The notes: generated by a model not told the origin, from the sequence alone. Shown: positions 35,972-53,708, numbered from the stretch's first letter. The stretch: DNA of 60,000 bases from Tubiluchus corallicola (GCA_030141605.1 JAQGDQ010000009.1:653001-713000), one strand, 5' to 3'. Translations and numbers: made by a program.

Positions 35972-37489
35972 TCACTTTAATAGATTTTCTATATTGAAAG
36001 AAGCTATATCTTTCTGGCTTGCTTCCCCTGGAATCCACTTACGAACAGCAAAACCTATAGGAGCAGAAGACGCAACTAACAATGTGTATCCACCATCAGA
36101 TGCTATATTCATCTGCATGTTATCGATAGCATAGAAATCACCCCATAGTGTAAACATGTCTAGAGGATCTAACGGATTAAATGAAGCAATTTTCTTTGTT
36201 TCATTCAACTCCAAAAAGAACACCACTACATAACCGTATGCTGTTCCCACAGCTAGAAGATTACCGCATAAACAAGCAACAGTAAAACCTGGTGCAGCAC
36301 GAGGTACATGAAAACGTTTAAATGCGGTTCCATAATATGAAACAAAAACATCAGAACCATCTACTACAACTACTAGTGGGCCTTGTACAGCTATAGCATG
36401 TTGATGTATTGCACTGAAGTCAACCCTTTGGTGCTGAATATCTGGATTTGTCTGGTCGATGTTCCAGCACTTTGCACCATCTTTAGCTATAGAGTAAACT
36501 TTTCTATCCCATATACTAACTTGTACTACATTACTGCGAGGGTGCAGGTAAAAATGAGCTTCTGGTTTTGCATCTGTTGATTTTATCTTATCAGTGATGC
36601 TCCATAAGGATATATAACAGTCTGTGGTAGCAACAGCAAATATCTTTCCTATGCAAGAAATGCTCTGGAATGGTCCCGCATAGTAATAAACATCACAAAT
36701 TGGTTCTAATTTCTCCTGGTCCAATTTGAGCATAGTCAAAGCAACACATAATCCACTGCGGTTAGAAATTGACAAAATCAGAAAGAAGCGAGCACCCTGT
36801 CTAAATGATTGTTCATTCTGACAGCACTCGCCTCTGCATCCTAACAACGGAACCAAGTTAATATCTGAAACAGGGCGAGGGTGCCTTTTCGTGCTCGCTA
36901 GCGGTTTTGAAATCAGTTGATTCCACAACGAAACTTGACCTTGAGGTGATCCGGACACTAAATGATCCCCAGCCAGTTTGAAAGATGTAAATCGGAATGT
37001 GGTTTTCTTCAAAGCATCAAATTTTCTAAAATGTGCTAGTCTTCTGCCACTAAACCATATTGTGTAGAGTTTCTTCCATGGAAAGACATGATCACACTTT
37101 TTCTGTACTGGCTTCTCTGCAGAAGGCGGTCTAAGTGGAGCCAGTAATGCAGCAACTTGTTTCTCCAGCTCAACACAATCTTCTTGCTTAGGCTGATTCA
37201 CATGAAATAACCAGGGCTGATGTTCAAGCTCATTTACATTGTTTGTGATATCTGTCAGGAAATTCATGCATTGTTTGCAACATAAATGTAACAGCCAATG
37301 TTGTTTTAATACTAAAGAAAACACAGACGTATCTATTTCACTCAGTACATTCTTCTTCCAACCGTCTGTCCACGTACTGATTGCCCTGTACCACAGCCAG
37401 CACACACAGGAGCATTTTGCTAAAGAATAACCATCCAGAAAACCAAAAATGTGCATCAACACTTCAATGGGCAAACAAGACAATTCCAT
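35972..37489 (-). CDS. F-box/WD-repeat-like protein, single coding exon (505 aa)
   Basis: Probable substrate-recognition subunit of an SCF-type ubiquitin ligase. The N-terminal 45 residues form an F-box (LPIEVLMHIFGFLDGYSLAK followed by CSCVCWLWYRAI), which by family knowledge binds Skp1. From about residue 150 to the end there are repeated beta-strand segments of WD type (GDHLVSGSPQGQVSLWN, KIFAVATTDCYISLWS, NLLAVGTAYGYVVVF), consistent with a degenerate propeller. The reading frame is uninterrupted for 1518 nt, so the coding region has one exon. The start is the first in-frame ATG (MELSCLPIEV); a splice acceptor (TTATTTGCAG) lies 7 nt upstream, so either there is a 5' UTR intron or an upstream coding exon joins there. 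An out-of-frame ATG 5 nt before the start could reduce translation. Overall shape resembles FBXW12-like proteins, but I do not assign orthology. Confidence 0.85.
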   Translation of the reverse strand: MELSCLPIEVLMHIFGFLDGYSLAKCSCVCWLWYRAISTWTDGWKKNVLSEIDTSVFSLVLKQHWLLHLCCKQCMNFLTDITNNVNELEHQPWLFHVNQPKQEDCVELEKQVAALLAPLRPPSAEKPVQKKCDHVFPWKKLYTIWFSGRRLAHFRKFDALKKTTFRFTSFKLAGDHLVSGSPQGQVSLWNQLISKPLASTKRHPRPVSDINLVPLLGCRGECCQNEQSFRQGARFFLILSISNRSGLCVALTMLKLDQEKLEPICDVYYYAGPFQSISCIGKIFAVATTDCYISLWSITDKIKSTDAKPEAHFYLHPRSNVVQVSIWDRKVYSIAKDGAKCWNIDQTNPDIQHQRVDFSAIHQHAIAVQGPLVVVVDGSDVFVSYYGTAFKRFHVPRAAPGFTVACLCGNLLAVGTAYGYVVVFFLELNETKKIASFNPLDPLDMFTLWGDFYAIDNMQMNIASDGGYTLLVASSAPIGFAVRKWIPGEASQKDIASFNIENLLK

Positions 37490-38699
37490 CTCATCCTGCA
37501 AATAAGTAAAAATATTAGACTCATATTATTCAGCTTAGCGAACAAGACACATGATACACAATTTCGAACAATTACTGTTCATTTTCAAGGTATGCTAGAA
37601 ACCAGAGAATTTCTCCCATAATGTAGAAACAACTTGGAAATAAAAATTCAGTAGATAATAGCTAAATATTGTTTTATATACATACACATTATGCAGATAA
37701 TTATGATACTTTACTTTATATAGACTATCTTCATTAGAATGAAATTATTTTAACCTTGTAACCTTTCCTAAAATTTTCATATGTTCTCTAGTACCAGGTA
37801 TGTAGGCCTACTCCAGTGCCATGTACCTTGAAGCAGTGACAAGACTGTACACAGTGAAGACGCACAAGGTGTGCAGTACACAGTGAGGTAGTATATACCA
37901 AGGTGGCATGCGGTGCTATAGTAGACAGCAAGGTGGTACATGGGAAAGTCCAGCAAGCATACACATCCCGCACAAATCTAATCAATAAATGAAATCAGCT
38001 TTCAAACCAAGTGCAAGCAAGAGGGTAAGCAGTGCCAGGAGTCTCATGGCATGTTGCTTTTTGCTGTTTTGCGTATGACTGGATGCCTGTAAATAGAGCC
38101 TAGCTGTTACAGATAGAAAAACAGGCAGCAACAAATATAGATGATTTAACCTATAATGCCTTTTAATGACAAATTTTTCAGAATGGGAAGCCTAATGCTT
38201 TTTGTAAATCAACAATTTGATTGAGCACGTATGGCATTTAAATCTACACAGCTCACTGATTCAACAGCTGAATTAATTCAACAGTAAGCCTAGCTACGTA
38301 TTGTACGTACGTGTACGCATTACACTACGAGACATATAGCATTAGGGTTATAAAATTCGATTTGTTTATTTGTCTCACTGATTACCTTATATTCCAGTAC
38401 ATGCAATTTTAATACAATATATACACAGAGATGAGTGGCAGAGACTAAAAACAATCAACTAGGCTATGGTCATTTCAGCAACATGACGAAAAATGTCCTG
38501 ATGGGGCATGTCACATAAGAAATCATATTAGAAATTGTGTTTTCTTATATTAAACTCCTATTGATGGCCTGGCGAGACTTTTAGAAAACACCATACAAAA
38601 CAGAGTTTTGCAGTAATGAGTTTCGTAGTAACAGGTAACCATATGTGATTACATAGGATTTTTCATAACATGGATGAAAGCCAACCGGTTATCAATTAA
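37490..38699. other. Upstream of the F-box gene; degenerate repeat
   Basis: Contains the probable 5' UTR intron of the F-box gene and, at about 37790-37960, a degenerate GGTGGTACA/CAGTGA-type minisatellite. No other gene seen. Confidence 0.4.
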
Positions 38700-39810
38700 T
38701 TTTAAAAAACTAAATTTATGCTAATTAACAATAAAACAAACACCAATGAAACTTTTCATGTAAAAATAAACGATAGGAAAATAGATGAAACAGAAGACAT
38801 AAAATACATAGAATACATAAAATAAACATATTAATTGATAAAAAGCTGTCATGGGGAGCACACATCAAACATATCACATACAAGTTAAGTCGCATATCGG
38901 GAATCACATTAAAACTAAGGAAATATGTTAATCAAGCAACCCTAAAACTCCTGTATCAATCAATGGCATATCCGTACTTAAGTTACTGCATTTTGGCTTG
39001 GGGAACAGCATATTCATCAACACTAAAAATGTTAAAAACACAACAAAACAAAATCGTCAAACTAATAACATTTGCTGGAAAATCTGATCATGCCACTCCA
39101 TCATTCATACAATTAGCGGTACTAAAACTTTATGACATTTACAATTTAGAATTACTAAAATTTATGTGTAAATATAAACGGGGTTTACTACCCGATATTT
39201 TTGATGATCATTTTACGCCACTTACAGAAGTACATTCTCACTATACCAGGGCTGCTAGTTGTGACTGTTTTTTTGTAGAGAGATTCCAAACCAGGTGCGG
39301 ATGTAATAGTGTTAAAGCAAAGGGAGTTAAATTGTGGAACTCTCTACCAAGAAACATCACTACCGGCCCTATAAATACCATCACTAAAAATTACAAAAAA
39401 TCGTTACTAGACAGATATGTATCAACATTAGAGTAATTTTTTCTCTTACATTATTACTCAATACTATTCAGTAAAAATTATCTAATATTCCGTGTAAATT
39501 CGTTTAATATGGGAAATCAACATAAATTACGGCATTGTGATTAATTTCATCATCACTTTATTTTTACCACCGTTTGTTTATTCTTTTTTTCACTTATGCT
39601 ATTGTTGTTATGTTTGCTTTTATAATTCTGCTTATGTTTTTCTTTATTTTGTTACATTATTCTTCTGTCATCAACATTAAATTATAAGGGGTGAGTGAGT
39701 AGATGACCTACTGTTTTCCTCGCCCCATCTCCACAGACAAAGTTATTTTTTTTGTAAGACGAAAATTTGTGACACAAATTGGAGAAAAATAAAATGTCTA
39801 TGTCTATGTC
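38700..39810 (+). mobile_element. 5'-truncated LINE (CR1/L2-like), C-terminal ORF2
   Basis: An open frame from about 38840 to 39436 encodes LIDKKLSWGAHIKHITYKLS then QSMAYPYLSYCILAWG and, near the end, SHYTRAASCD and GVKLWNSLPRNI. This is the familiar C-terminal region of CR1/L2-type ORF2 after the reverse transcriptase. The frame is intact over about 200 codons, so this copy is younger than the other LINEs here. The 3' end is a short tandem repeat, ATGTCT x 2.8, at 39794-39810, as CR1/L2 elements have instead of poly(A). The RT core itself is absent. Confidence 0.88.
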
Positions 39811-40779
39811 AATTGGCAGAGACGTTATAAAATCATGGTACTACTGAGAGTTTCAATATAACTTATAAACAAAACCGTATTACCGAGATTCGAATATATT
39901 CACGTTACACTTATCCTCGTCATGTGCCTATTAGTATTACATCTTTTGACTGTACTTTTGTAGACACTAGGCAGGCACAAATGTAAAATAAAAAAATCTG
40001 CCCTCAAAACAAGACGTGTCTTCTTCAAAATCTCATTCCACCTGTTGTAGACATTGAGGTACCAACATTTATCGGCGTATTCCACCCACTTCTATCTGCA
40101 ACTAACAGTAACAGCTAAGTGCTACTCCTAAAGATAGATTTGGGTGAAGTTGTTGAACATCTTTATTTATCTTAGCTATCCAAGTTGTTTTAGGTTTACC
40201 AGGTGTTTTTGCAAGGTTTTAAGGCTTCCTTTGAGGCGATTCTTACTGGTGCTTCATTTGGTAATCTTAGAAGATGTCCTAACCATTTTAATCTTCAGAT
40301 CTTGACTTTTTCACAACATGTTTTTTCACAACAGCATTAATGCAATAACAGTAATCAAATACCAAGTTCAATTTCCGACATTGTTCAATTTTCTTTTATT
40401 TCAGACAACGTCATAGCGTCCTCAGCGAGACACCGCTCCAGTCTCGAGAATATGCATATAATTATAGTAGAACGTGACGACAAATACGTTCACATATTTT
40501 TCAACAGAAAGCGTGAGGGGGAAGGAGGGGGCATAGGTGTCTTTAAAAAAACCTGCCTGTAAGATGAATAAGGCTTTCTTAGCTTTGAAAAGATTAATGG
40601 ATCGCATGTTATTAAAAAGGTTAATAGGAGCAGTGGACTTACATTGCATTGTTTGCACTGTGTTGAGAACTGTAGGTGCCGTTGGTGATTTTAATAGCTG
40701 GGTTTGTGCATGAGGCTAATGCTAGTGGAGACTACTGAAAAAGTTTTATGGGTTATGTGGTTTGAACAGAGTCCAATTA
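39811..40779. other. Intergenic, no supported gene
   Basis: Nothing recognised. The sequence at 40140-40330 may be further decayed transposon sequence. Confidence 0.3.
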
Positions 40780-42660
40780 AAGGCAAATCTTGAGACTGGT
40801 TCTGTTCCTGCTCTGCATAAATGACTCTACTAGAGCTGTATCACATAGCGGTTTCTACAAATATACAGATGACGCCAAAGTAAAAGTGTTTATATTTATA
40901 TTTAAGTAGCAGAAAATGATCCGTAAAAGTAGATGTATAAGGGGAAATGCTTGTAAGAGACACACACCCTACGAATAACAATGAATTAAAAGAAGCAAAA
41001 GAATCAACCAGAAGAAAATTTTATGAATGCATAAGAGAGTTAGTTATAAAAAAAGCTAATGCTTGTGAAGAGAAATTTATATAAAATAGAACAAATCATG
41101 TGGCAAATACATAAATGGACCGCTAAATTGCTGGAGGAAGTTAGGAAAAAATAATAGCAATACATGTAATAAGGAATTTTGGATGCACTTCAGACCAACT
41201 GCTGATAAGAAAAGGCTTGGAAAGGTAGAAAATTGAAGTCACAGAAAATTGAAGGCAGAATGAAAAAACTTGATATAATGTTGCGGACAATATTGAAATG
41301 TGAACTTGCCACAACATCGTATCAATGTTTTTGACAATATCTATTTCCATATTGTGAGAATGTTATATGATCAATATTCGTACCAATCTTGGTACAAACT
41401 CGTAAAAAACATTATAAAGAATATTAGTACAATGTTGTGGCAAGTCCACATTTCCATATGTCTCAATATTTGTAAAAAATGTTGTGACAACATGGTGGTA
41501 AAAATTTTGTCGTGCTGGCTCAGTCTGCCTGGGATGTTATCTGCCTTTTTCTTTACATGAATTATTGGAAGTGATAGATAGTTCTAAGGAAGGTTTTTAT
41601 TTGTATGAAGTTTAGTTATTAATGATTTTGTCTTTACTGATGATGTGTTATACAAAGGACGGATAACCTACCATACTAGAGTTAGCTGAATTTGTACATT
41701 ATAGAATGAGTTTTAGTCCATCTAAATGTGTGTATCTACTGTGTAGCAGGTGATGAAATGTTCCTAATGACGAAAAGCTTGAAAGTGTCATGCTGTGTGG
41801 ATATCAATTCCAGATAAAGAAATCAAAATTTTTAATGAAAGAAAATATTCCAGTCTGGCATTCAGAGAGAATGAAAGTGTAGATAGGATTTAAAATCTTA
41901 GGCAGGCCATTTTAGCACTGAAGTGGGGTTTATGTGGCATGCAGGTGCATTTTGGGGGGTGCAGAATAGATATATCGGTATATATTGGTTTCAATGCACC
42001 CATATATGCAGCCTGCGTGTGCGTCATTTTTTTCTGAAGCTACATACATTTCCTATTGATTTTTCCGCAGGCTATTCTGATTCGAAAACGGAAGTGAGAA
42101 GTTTAATTATAATGTTTCATTGTGTTGGAATTATTTTTAGTCAAAAGAATGTGAATTTTTAAAATTGCAGTGAATTTTAACAGTATGCAGGATGAATTTG
42201 CTGCATGAATACGGAAAGCTAGAGGATCTAGTAGTGCATCTAGAAAAACATTTAAAATTTAGCAAAAGAAAGTTCAAAACGGTACTGTTCTATGGTTGAT
42301 AGACACTTGGTTAATAAACTAAGGCCTTTCTTTAGAAGTTACATGAATGATATGAACAATACTAAATTATAGGTAAAAGCAACAACTGGAGTGTCAGAAG
42401 GGAATAGTAATCTGCAGCCAATGAACAAGATCTTGCGTACATAAAAACTACGTTTTGTGGTTGTGGTTAGGTTGAGTTTGAAACTTTGCAACACATTTTG
42501 CGACATTGCATTTTTTTTCATGACGAGAGTCAAAAGGTTGTTTGGTAGGCTTTTTCAGATGAGGAGCATGTGAGTTGGTTATTGTTTGGAAAATATATTG
42601 GTCATGGTTAAAAGCTTGTTAATAAGGTAATGAAGAGTTGTAGTGAGAGTGGAATCATGT
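40780..42660 (+). mobile_element. Heavily decayed LINE with a nested palindromic repeat
   Basis: Three reverse-transcriptase-like fragments lie in order on the plus strand. At about 40795-40900 there is LVLFLLCINDSTRAVSHSGF followed by YKYTDDAKV (YADD-type box). At about 41675-41750 there is ELAEFVHYRMSFSPSKCVYL. At about 42448-42580 there is FCGCG then VEFETLQHILRHC, the C-terminal CCHC-like motif. Stops and frameshifts separate them, and the gap between the first two is occupied by a palindromic repeat (41265-41505). The order matches the 16.8-18.5 kb element, so they may be related. Confidence 0.6.
41265..41505. repeat. Imperfect palindromic (foldback) repeat
   Basis: GAAATGTGAACTTGCCACAA at 41295 is the inverse of TTGTGGCAAGTCCACATTTC near 41435-41454 with one mismatch, and homology continues outwards on both sides. 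It sits inside the decayed LINE. Confidence 0.75.
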
Positions 42661-45600
42661 ATTTGGTTTAAATTTATTTTTTCTTTGATAGTAGAAAGTA
42701 TCAAGTAGCAATCTTTGATAGCTTGTTCTGAACCCTGACCTCATAGATATATAATTACAGTATTATTATAATTTACAGTTAAGTAGGAATTTCAGTGTTT
42801 ATGATTGACCCCCTTTGACCAAAGTAACCAAACCCGCTCTCTTCACGCAGAACGAAAGATTTCTTCTATGTTCGCGTGATACATCGTAGTCTTTTGAGCT
42901 TCGTTTTCAAATTCAGGCTGATAATCATATTTACAGTATGCCAACATAATTTTGTTGTAGTGCTTACACGTTGCGCCTTTCTAAAGTAAAAATTCCGCAA
43001 AACAAAGCGATCCGAGCAATCACATTTTCAGGATACAGGGAACATACAGGCCTATTTTCAAATCTTTTCACCCACTGTACCTATTCGATACTAACCTTTT
43101 CAGACTGCTGAATTCATGTAGGCCTACAAATTCCATAATAAACTATTGCCCCCCTCATTCCAGAAATATCTTACACTTAACTCTGAAATATACAGTCAAT
43201 TAATACTCGGGCTAAGTCAAATGATTACTTTATAAAATGCAACACTAACTGAAGAAAATTTTTAATAAAATATCATTGACCACTAATAATAATATGGAAT
43301 AATATAGCAACTGAAATAGGAAATTAATCTACATTAAAGTCTAGATTTAAAAAGTACATTTTTGAAACATATACATAACTGAAATTTCTTGAAACATTTA
43401 CTGGTCCATGTTTTAAACTGAATTTCGAATTCAAAGATATGCTTCCGATACCATTTTACATATTATATATGGCAAGTCTTGAATGGGATCACATTCACCT
43501 GATTTATTACACAGCACAGGTCTATTTCAGAATTTCTATCACAAATAAACATTAACTGCTGTTAGTAAAAACATGTTAACTCAAATAAATTGAAATTGAA
43601 ATAAACCACTGGCGTAGTAGTGTCTAGTCTTTTGCTAGATTATTGCTGTGGTTACTTGCCTTGTGGGCAGCTTTCTTTTGTCACAGAATTCTGTCTGCTA
43701 AATGTCTACAATGTGCCTATGATGATGATGGTGCATTAAACATAAACAGCTTGGTTTTTTATAGTAGTCATAACAAAATGCTGCAGAACTACAATAACGT
43801 ACCTATCAAATGTAAACAGAAAAGCCCATTTTCATTCATTTGTTGATACAATTCAGAATCCTGAAAGATGGAATTGGCTTCCAATGCATGCAGGTTTTAC
43901 TCAAACTGAATGGCCGTGGCAAGACTGGGATAGACGTGACAAATTGTCAAGGCTATGCCTCTGAGATGAGTCACTGAACTGAGTAGAAAAATCCATTGAT
44001 TGTTCAAACTTCTTATCCTTATTCACAGCTGTTTACATATGTAAAAAGTTGAATCGTTTCACCACCATAAGTTGTGCCATTACTCAGCATTAGGGCGTTC
44101 TGCTCCCATTGAGCTTTAATAGGATCTATGAACGTCGCCGTTTTGTTACCAGTGTGTCGTAACATTTTTTTAATTAATATATGCTTGGAGCCTCAGCAAC
44201 ATTGCTGATCATGTCTGATGGATCTGATCATAGCTTACAAAACTTCAGAATTGGAATCATTACTTTACTAAGGAACTTAAGGTTGTGCCTCATTAGGGTT
44301 AATCTGCATTCTAAGCTATGTTAGGCCAGAAATCAAGATTGTTTTCTACGGTGACCCCAAGATCTGTTTTTTCTCGACCTTTTTAATATATGCCGTGTTG
44401 TAACACCACTAGTGTACACTTTCAGATTTTTCAGTGTAACCTGGATAGGGAATCCGGTCTAAGACTTGAAAAGTCGAAATACAAAGCATTCAATTAGTTG
44501 GATATGTCCGATTTTCGTTGATATTTTCTAAGCATCTGATACTACTTGGGACATTCAAGCTTGTTACTAGACATTCCCATGATCTTGGACGCTGATAACT
44601 TTGGTTGCCACAGCCCCGTGTCAATGCTTGACCTAGGATGATACCAACTTTATGTTCAGGATTTTGGATAATGAGTGCAACACATAGCAAACATCAGTCT
44701 TATTAAGTTGGATACTGTTTCTCTCATTATTTTCTCATTTCTCGCATAAAACTGCTTGAATTGATGTTTGCAAAATGTCACTATTTTTATAGAATTTAAA
44801 AATTGCGTAGCGCAATTAGTTTTATGTCGAGTTGCAGATCATTTTAAGTTCAACTAAAAGCAATTAAGAGATGTTCAGTTTAGAAAAATGATGGATGATA
44901 TTGACGATGTTTTGAATTTTTTGCAAGTTACTTAGATTGCTAGATCCCTTCTGTTCTAAAAATTTTTTTCAAGTGCCTTGTGGTAACCAAATTGCAAAAA
45001 CAAACATCCAGTGGCAAGATTAAAAAAAATTCGATCGGTGGTTGGTTGGAATCGAATGTAGTCGTTGGAGACTGAAATTGATGATTGGCTACATTTCAAA
45101 AGAGGCTTTGAGCTCCACCCAACTCCTGACAAGGTATCATAGGTATCTCTGCTCCCAAATACTTCTGTACCGTGCATAGTATTATGAATGGAGTATATCA
45201 CCGAATGCCTGTAAATGTATTAAAATTTTGCATAATTTTCGAGTTTAAAGCCGTAAAAATCAAAATCTGTGATGAAACTCTCATTGTTCTGTAAATTTCA
45301 CTAAGTCCCTGATTTTCATTAATAAATAAATGACATACAAAATGGTTTGTTTTTTGTTATGTGACACCTGCGTATTTGTATTCTAACCAGTTTATTTACA
45401 CAGTTTAATAATATATTCGATACTATGACGTTAGGTCTCAAGTCATTGCCCAATTCAATCCAATTCCAATTTTAAAACGCCACAAGTCAACCTTATTAAA
45501 CAATTTAAACAAACCATGTGATAAATCTGGATCTTTTTAATATAAGCAGACCATGTGATGCCAAGTATTTTTTATCTTTCCAATTCATTCATTCTTTAAT

Positions 45601-46237
45601 TGTTAAATTGTGTTTAAATTGTTTGACATCTGTAACTATATACTTAAGTATAAATATGTATGACGGATGGACTCGTGCATAATAGTTCAGCTTTTCTTTA
45701 TTAAATTGAATTCTGCATTTGAAAAAGAAACAAATATTTTGAAGCCAGTTTCGTTTTTTTGGGGGGTTAGAGGTTTTGTACTATGATTTAATGATTTAAA
45801 TTCTTCAATTTCTATATCCATTGTTTTGGCAGAATAGTTACTAATGTAATTTTAAAACTTTGTTTGTTGATCTGTTTTAAAAGCCTGTTACAACACTGAA
45901 GAGGAAGTCCAAAATGGAGTCAGTTTATCTATTTACTTGTTCAAGTGTAGAATTTAATTTATTAAGGAAAACCTGAACTATCAGCGATGAACCTGTCAAT
46001 CATTTTTTTCAAGATTGTTTATTTCACATCAACACAAATACAAAACTAATGCATTAAAAGAAATAAAAAGTTTTCATTAATTCACTGGTTGACAAATAGT
46101 ACGATACATAATAAGAAGCAAATTTTGAAAAAAATTATTAGCTATCCACTTAAATAATTTGTGTTGCAGGGTATTTTCAAGTAATAGGCAATAGTCATAT
46201 TTATACTTACAGTAAAATTGTTTATTTTGCAGTAGGC
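42661..46237. other. Intergenic between LINE remnant and METTL4
   Basis: No supported gene. A short frame at about 43640-43846 encodes a hydrophobic stretch followed by SAKCLQCAYDDDG, which resembles a Ly6-type exon start but lacks an ATG. A diverged dispersed repeat lies at 43880-44020. The 5' UTR of METTL4 probably starts somewhere left of 46225. Confidence 0.4.
43880..44020. repeat. Dispersed repeat, copy 2 (pair with 23945-24120)
   Basis: Diverged counterpart of the copy in intron 4 of transporter C, sharing the TGCCTCTGAGATGAGTCACT-type segment. Confidence 0.45.
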
Positions 46238-51237
<5,000 letters not shown>

Positions 51238-52435
51238 CAACTTTCATTATCAGATTTATTTACTGTTAAATATTTTATAATTTAATTATACAAATTCTGT
51301 CTTTAATAAGTGTACACAAAATGTTTTATATATCATTACTAATAACTGTTATTATTATCACCTATACATATATAAATAATTAGTTGTATAGTATGTATAT
51401 ATATATATATAATATATAACATAAATAATTTGCAATGTTATGTATATTACTTTTTAAGCATTCATAATTACATGATCATACCATGCAAACAATTGATTCT
51501 AGATTTCTATTTATGTCATTGAAAATGTAATTTTAATCATCATCACTTGATAATTTTGACATTTAGACCAAACAGAAAATTGTGGTTAGGGTAACTTGAA
51601 ATTTAAAAAGTCTGAACAGTTTACTGGACAGGTATTCGCAACTGCAATTTTATAACTCAATTTGTTGCCTCTATGGCTAAAATTCCTGAAAATTTGCTGC
51701 TAAAATTAGTGCACATATTTCCCAGGTGTTTGGATTGAAGTACTTACTTGGTACTTTTATTCAGCTTTGCTTTTATAACAAGTACTTGATTTTAAGTGCT
51801 TCCCAGTACAAAGGCTCAAACATTATTCTTAATTCCATGTAATTAATTTAAACATAATTTTATAGCTATATTTGTTGCTATGTGCACAAAATTCAAATAT
51901 AAAAGCATAACCCCACAAGTTTTTTTATCAGGTAATGAGACGGTATTGTAACTACTGTTGTTAGTTTTCTCTAAAAACTTCTATTTATCCCACATGACAC
52001 TGTGCGACTCTTCACATTGAGTTTAAACTGAACATTGAAATTTGTGAATTTCATGAATTTTATGGGCTTTCTGCAGCTCACATTCTAATGCAAACGGAAA
52101 TTTTTTCAGCAATTTGTAAGTATTATTATAACTATATTTTGGTTCCTAAAACAATGCACTACTAGGGTACCTTATACCAGATTAAATTCTGTTGTCGGTT
52201 ACCCGTTTCGGAGTAATAAAAATATAAGAATGAGAGAGTACAGCAAAAGTTGAGAGCTCTAGTTACCCCAAACACAGATTTTTTTGTTTAGACTTAGTAA
52301 TGGATTTGATTAGTTAAGACATTTTTTCTCCTTATATTGTGAGTAATGGTTATAACTGTACAAACTATAAATTAACATTAAAAATATTTATAATATTGTT
52401 AACAACTTAACAAGTACACAAAACAAAATCACAAA
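51238..52435. other. Between METTL4 and the unrecognised minus-strand gene (converging 3' ends)
   Basis: Contains both 3' UTRs, with a TA-rich run at 51390-51420. No further gene seen. Confidence 0.5.
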
Positions 52436-53374
52436 TCACACAATGCTTTCTTTCTCATAACCCAGATCGCTGAAGAGTTCTGTGTAGAATTCTGGGCCTC
52501 CAAGCTTCTTTTGATATCGGGTGCATATTTCCTGGATCTTTAACCTTCTCTTCACATGCGGAGGCTGATACCTGAATTAAAAAATTACTAAACATCAGTT
52601 GCACTGCATGCAAGCATCTGTTATGTTGTTACTGTTTTTCCTGGACAGTCTCGTGTGTTTAAGTTCTGTTAAAGTTTCTCTGTATGTATACGTTCTAAGG
52701 TCATTTAATTCTGCCAAACAACTTGTACTAGACTCGAACTATCATGAAACGTTTTGACCTAGAGTGTATTTACGTAGATTTGTAATCACTTCCTGGCTCT
52801 ACCCATGCATAATAGCTGATATGAAAAAAATGTGAAGGTAGAGAAGAGAGAAAAGACGCAGAGTAAAAACAAGTTGCGTTGCTTCGTATAGTATAGTATA
52901 GTATAGTATAGTATAGTATAGTATAGTATAGTATAGTATAGTATAGTATAGTATAGTATAGTATAGTATAGTATAGTATAGTATAATATAGTATAGTGAA
53001 GTTTTAGTATAAAGTGAACTGTGACGTTGTTGCTGTAACTTGGTTGAGCTAGTGAACAAATTATTCTCTCTTCCAAAGTGTTCATCAAAATAAGCGAAAC
53101 CCATTCTTTGTCGAGACTGAGATTCTAAAGTCGTTTCTGTGTGTGTCTGCGCTTTATGATCCATGCAAAAGCTCTACAATACACCACGCAGCAACACACC
53201 AACTAATTTCTATAACTACTTCGCCGAAAGATTGATTTTTTGGTAATAAGTACTTACACGTCGCTGTCCAATCGTCGCCTGCGATGCATATTTACCACAC
53301 ACTGTCTGACCAACGTCCCTAATGACCGTCGACTTACCACAATGCCGTCTACCAGTGGAATTGCCAAGGAGATT
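52436..53374 (-). CDS. Unrecognised gene, last two coding exons (partial)
   Basis: Two minus-strand exons join in frame: 53258-53374 (117 nt, after CTATTTTTAG, ending in donor GTAAGT) and 52436-52571 (after TTAATTCAG, ending in TGA). The joined peptide of 83 residues begins [18 protein letters not shown] and continues with a basic stretch ([11 protein letters not shown]), then [16 protein letters not shown], and ends [16 protein letters not shown]. The splice phases agree and codon usage looks coding, but I do not recognise the family. The first listed exon enters in phase, so more exons are expected upstream, to the right on this strand. That space is occupied from 53.43 kb on by the plus-strand GPCR array, so the rest of the gene lies beyond it, or was lost. 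An ATG within the 117-nt exon could also give a 55-aa protein. The intron carries a (GTATA)n tract. Confidence 0.6.
52886..52997. repeat. (GTATA)n microsatellite, about 22 copies
   Basis: A pure pentanucleotide run with one interruption near 52985, in the intron of the unrecognised minus-strand gene. Confidence 0.98.
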
Positions 53375-53430
53375 CTAAAAATAGACATTAGTGCCAGTAA
53401 AGCCTACTGAAGTATAAACTATATACTATA

Positions 53431-53496
53431 TGCAAACAAAAATGTCACTTATTTATGTACTACTATTTGTGCATGCATTAAGCTAAATACACACAG
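53431..53496 (+). promoter_or_regulatory. 66-bp conserved block, GPCR unit 1
   Basis: Begins TGCAAACAAA, contains TTGTGCATGCATTAAGCTAA and ends TACACACAG. It occurs five times, ungapped, at a fixed distance (211-216 nt) before each receptor start. Probably the core of the receptor promoter or first 5' UTR exon; function inferred. Confidence 0.55.
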
Positions 53497-53708
53497 CAAA
53501 TTATTCAGTGCTGATTATCAAGAAATAAATTACAAAGCATCATGAAAACATTTTAACATCACAAGAAAAGAACTGTCATTGCTAATTAGATCATGCATTT
53601 GGCATCTCTTGTAAACAACATTAGCTAGGCAAACAACCAAGTTTAGCCTATTAATGTAAATAAATCTCTGCAGAGCTCACTCACAGTTAGCTAGAATAAT
53701 GTGAAAAG

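Noticed and set aside
52786-53164. Two overlapping minus frames rich in Tyr, Thr, Ile and Leu
   Set aside because: Translations of the (GTATA)n repeat in an intron.
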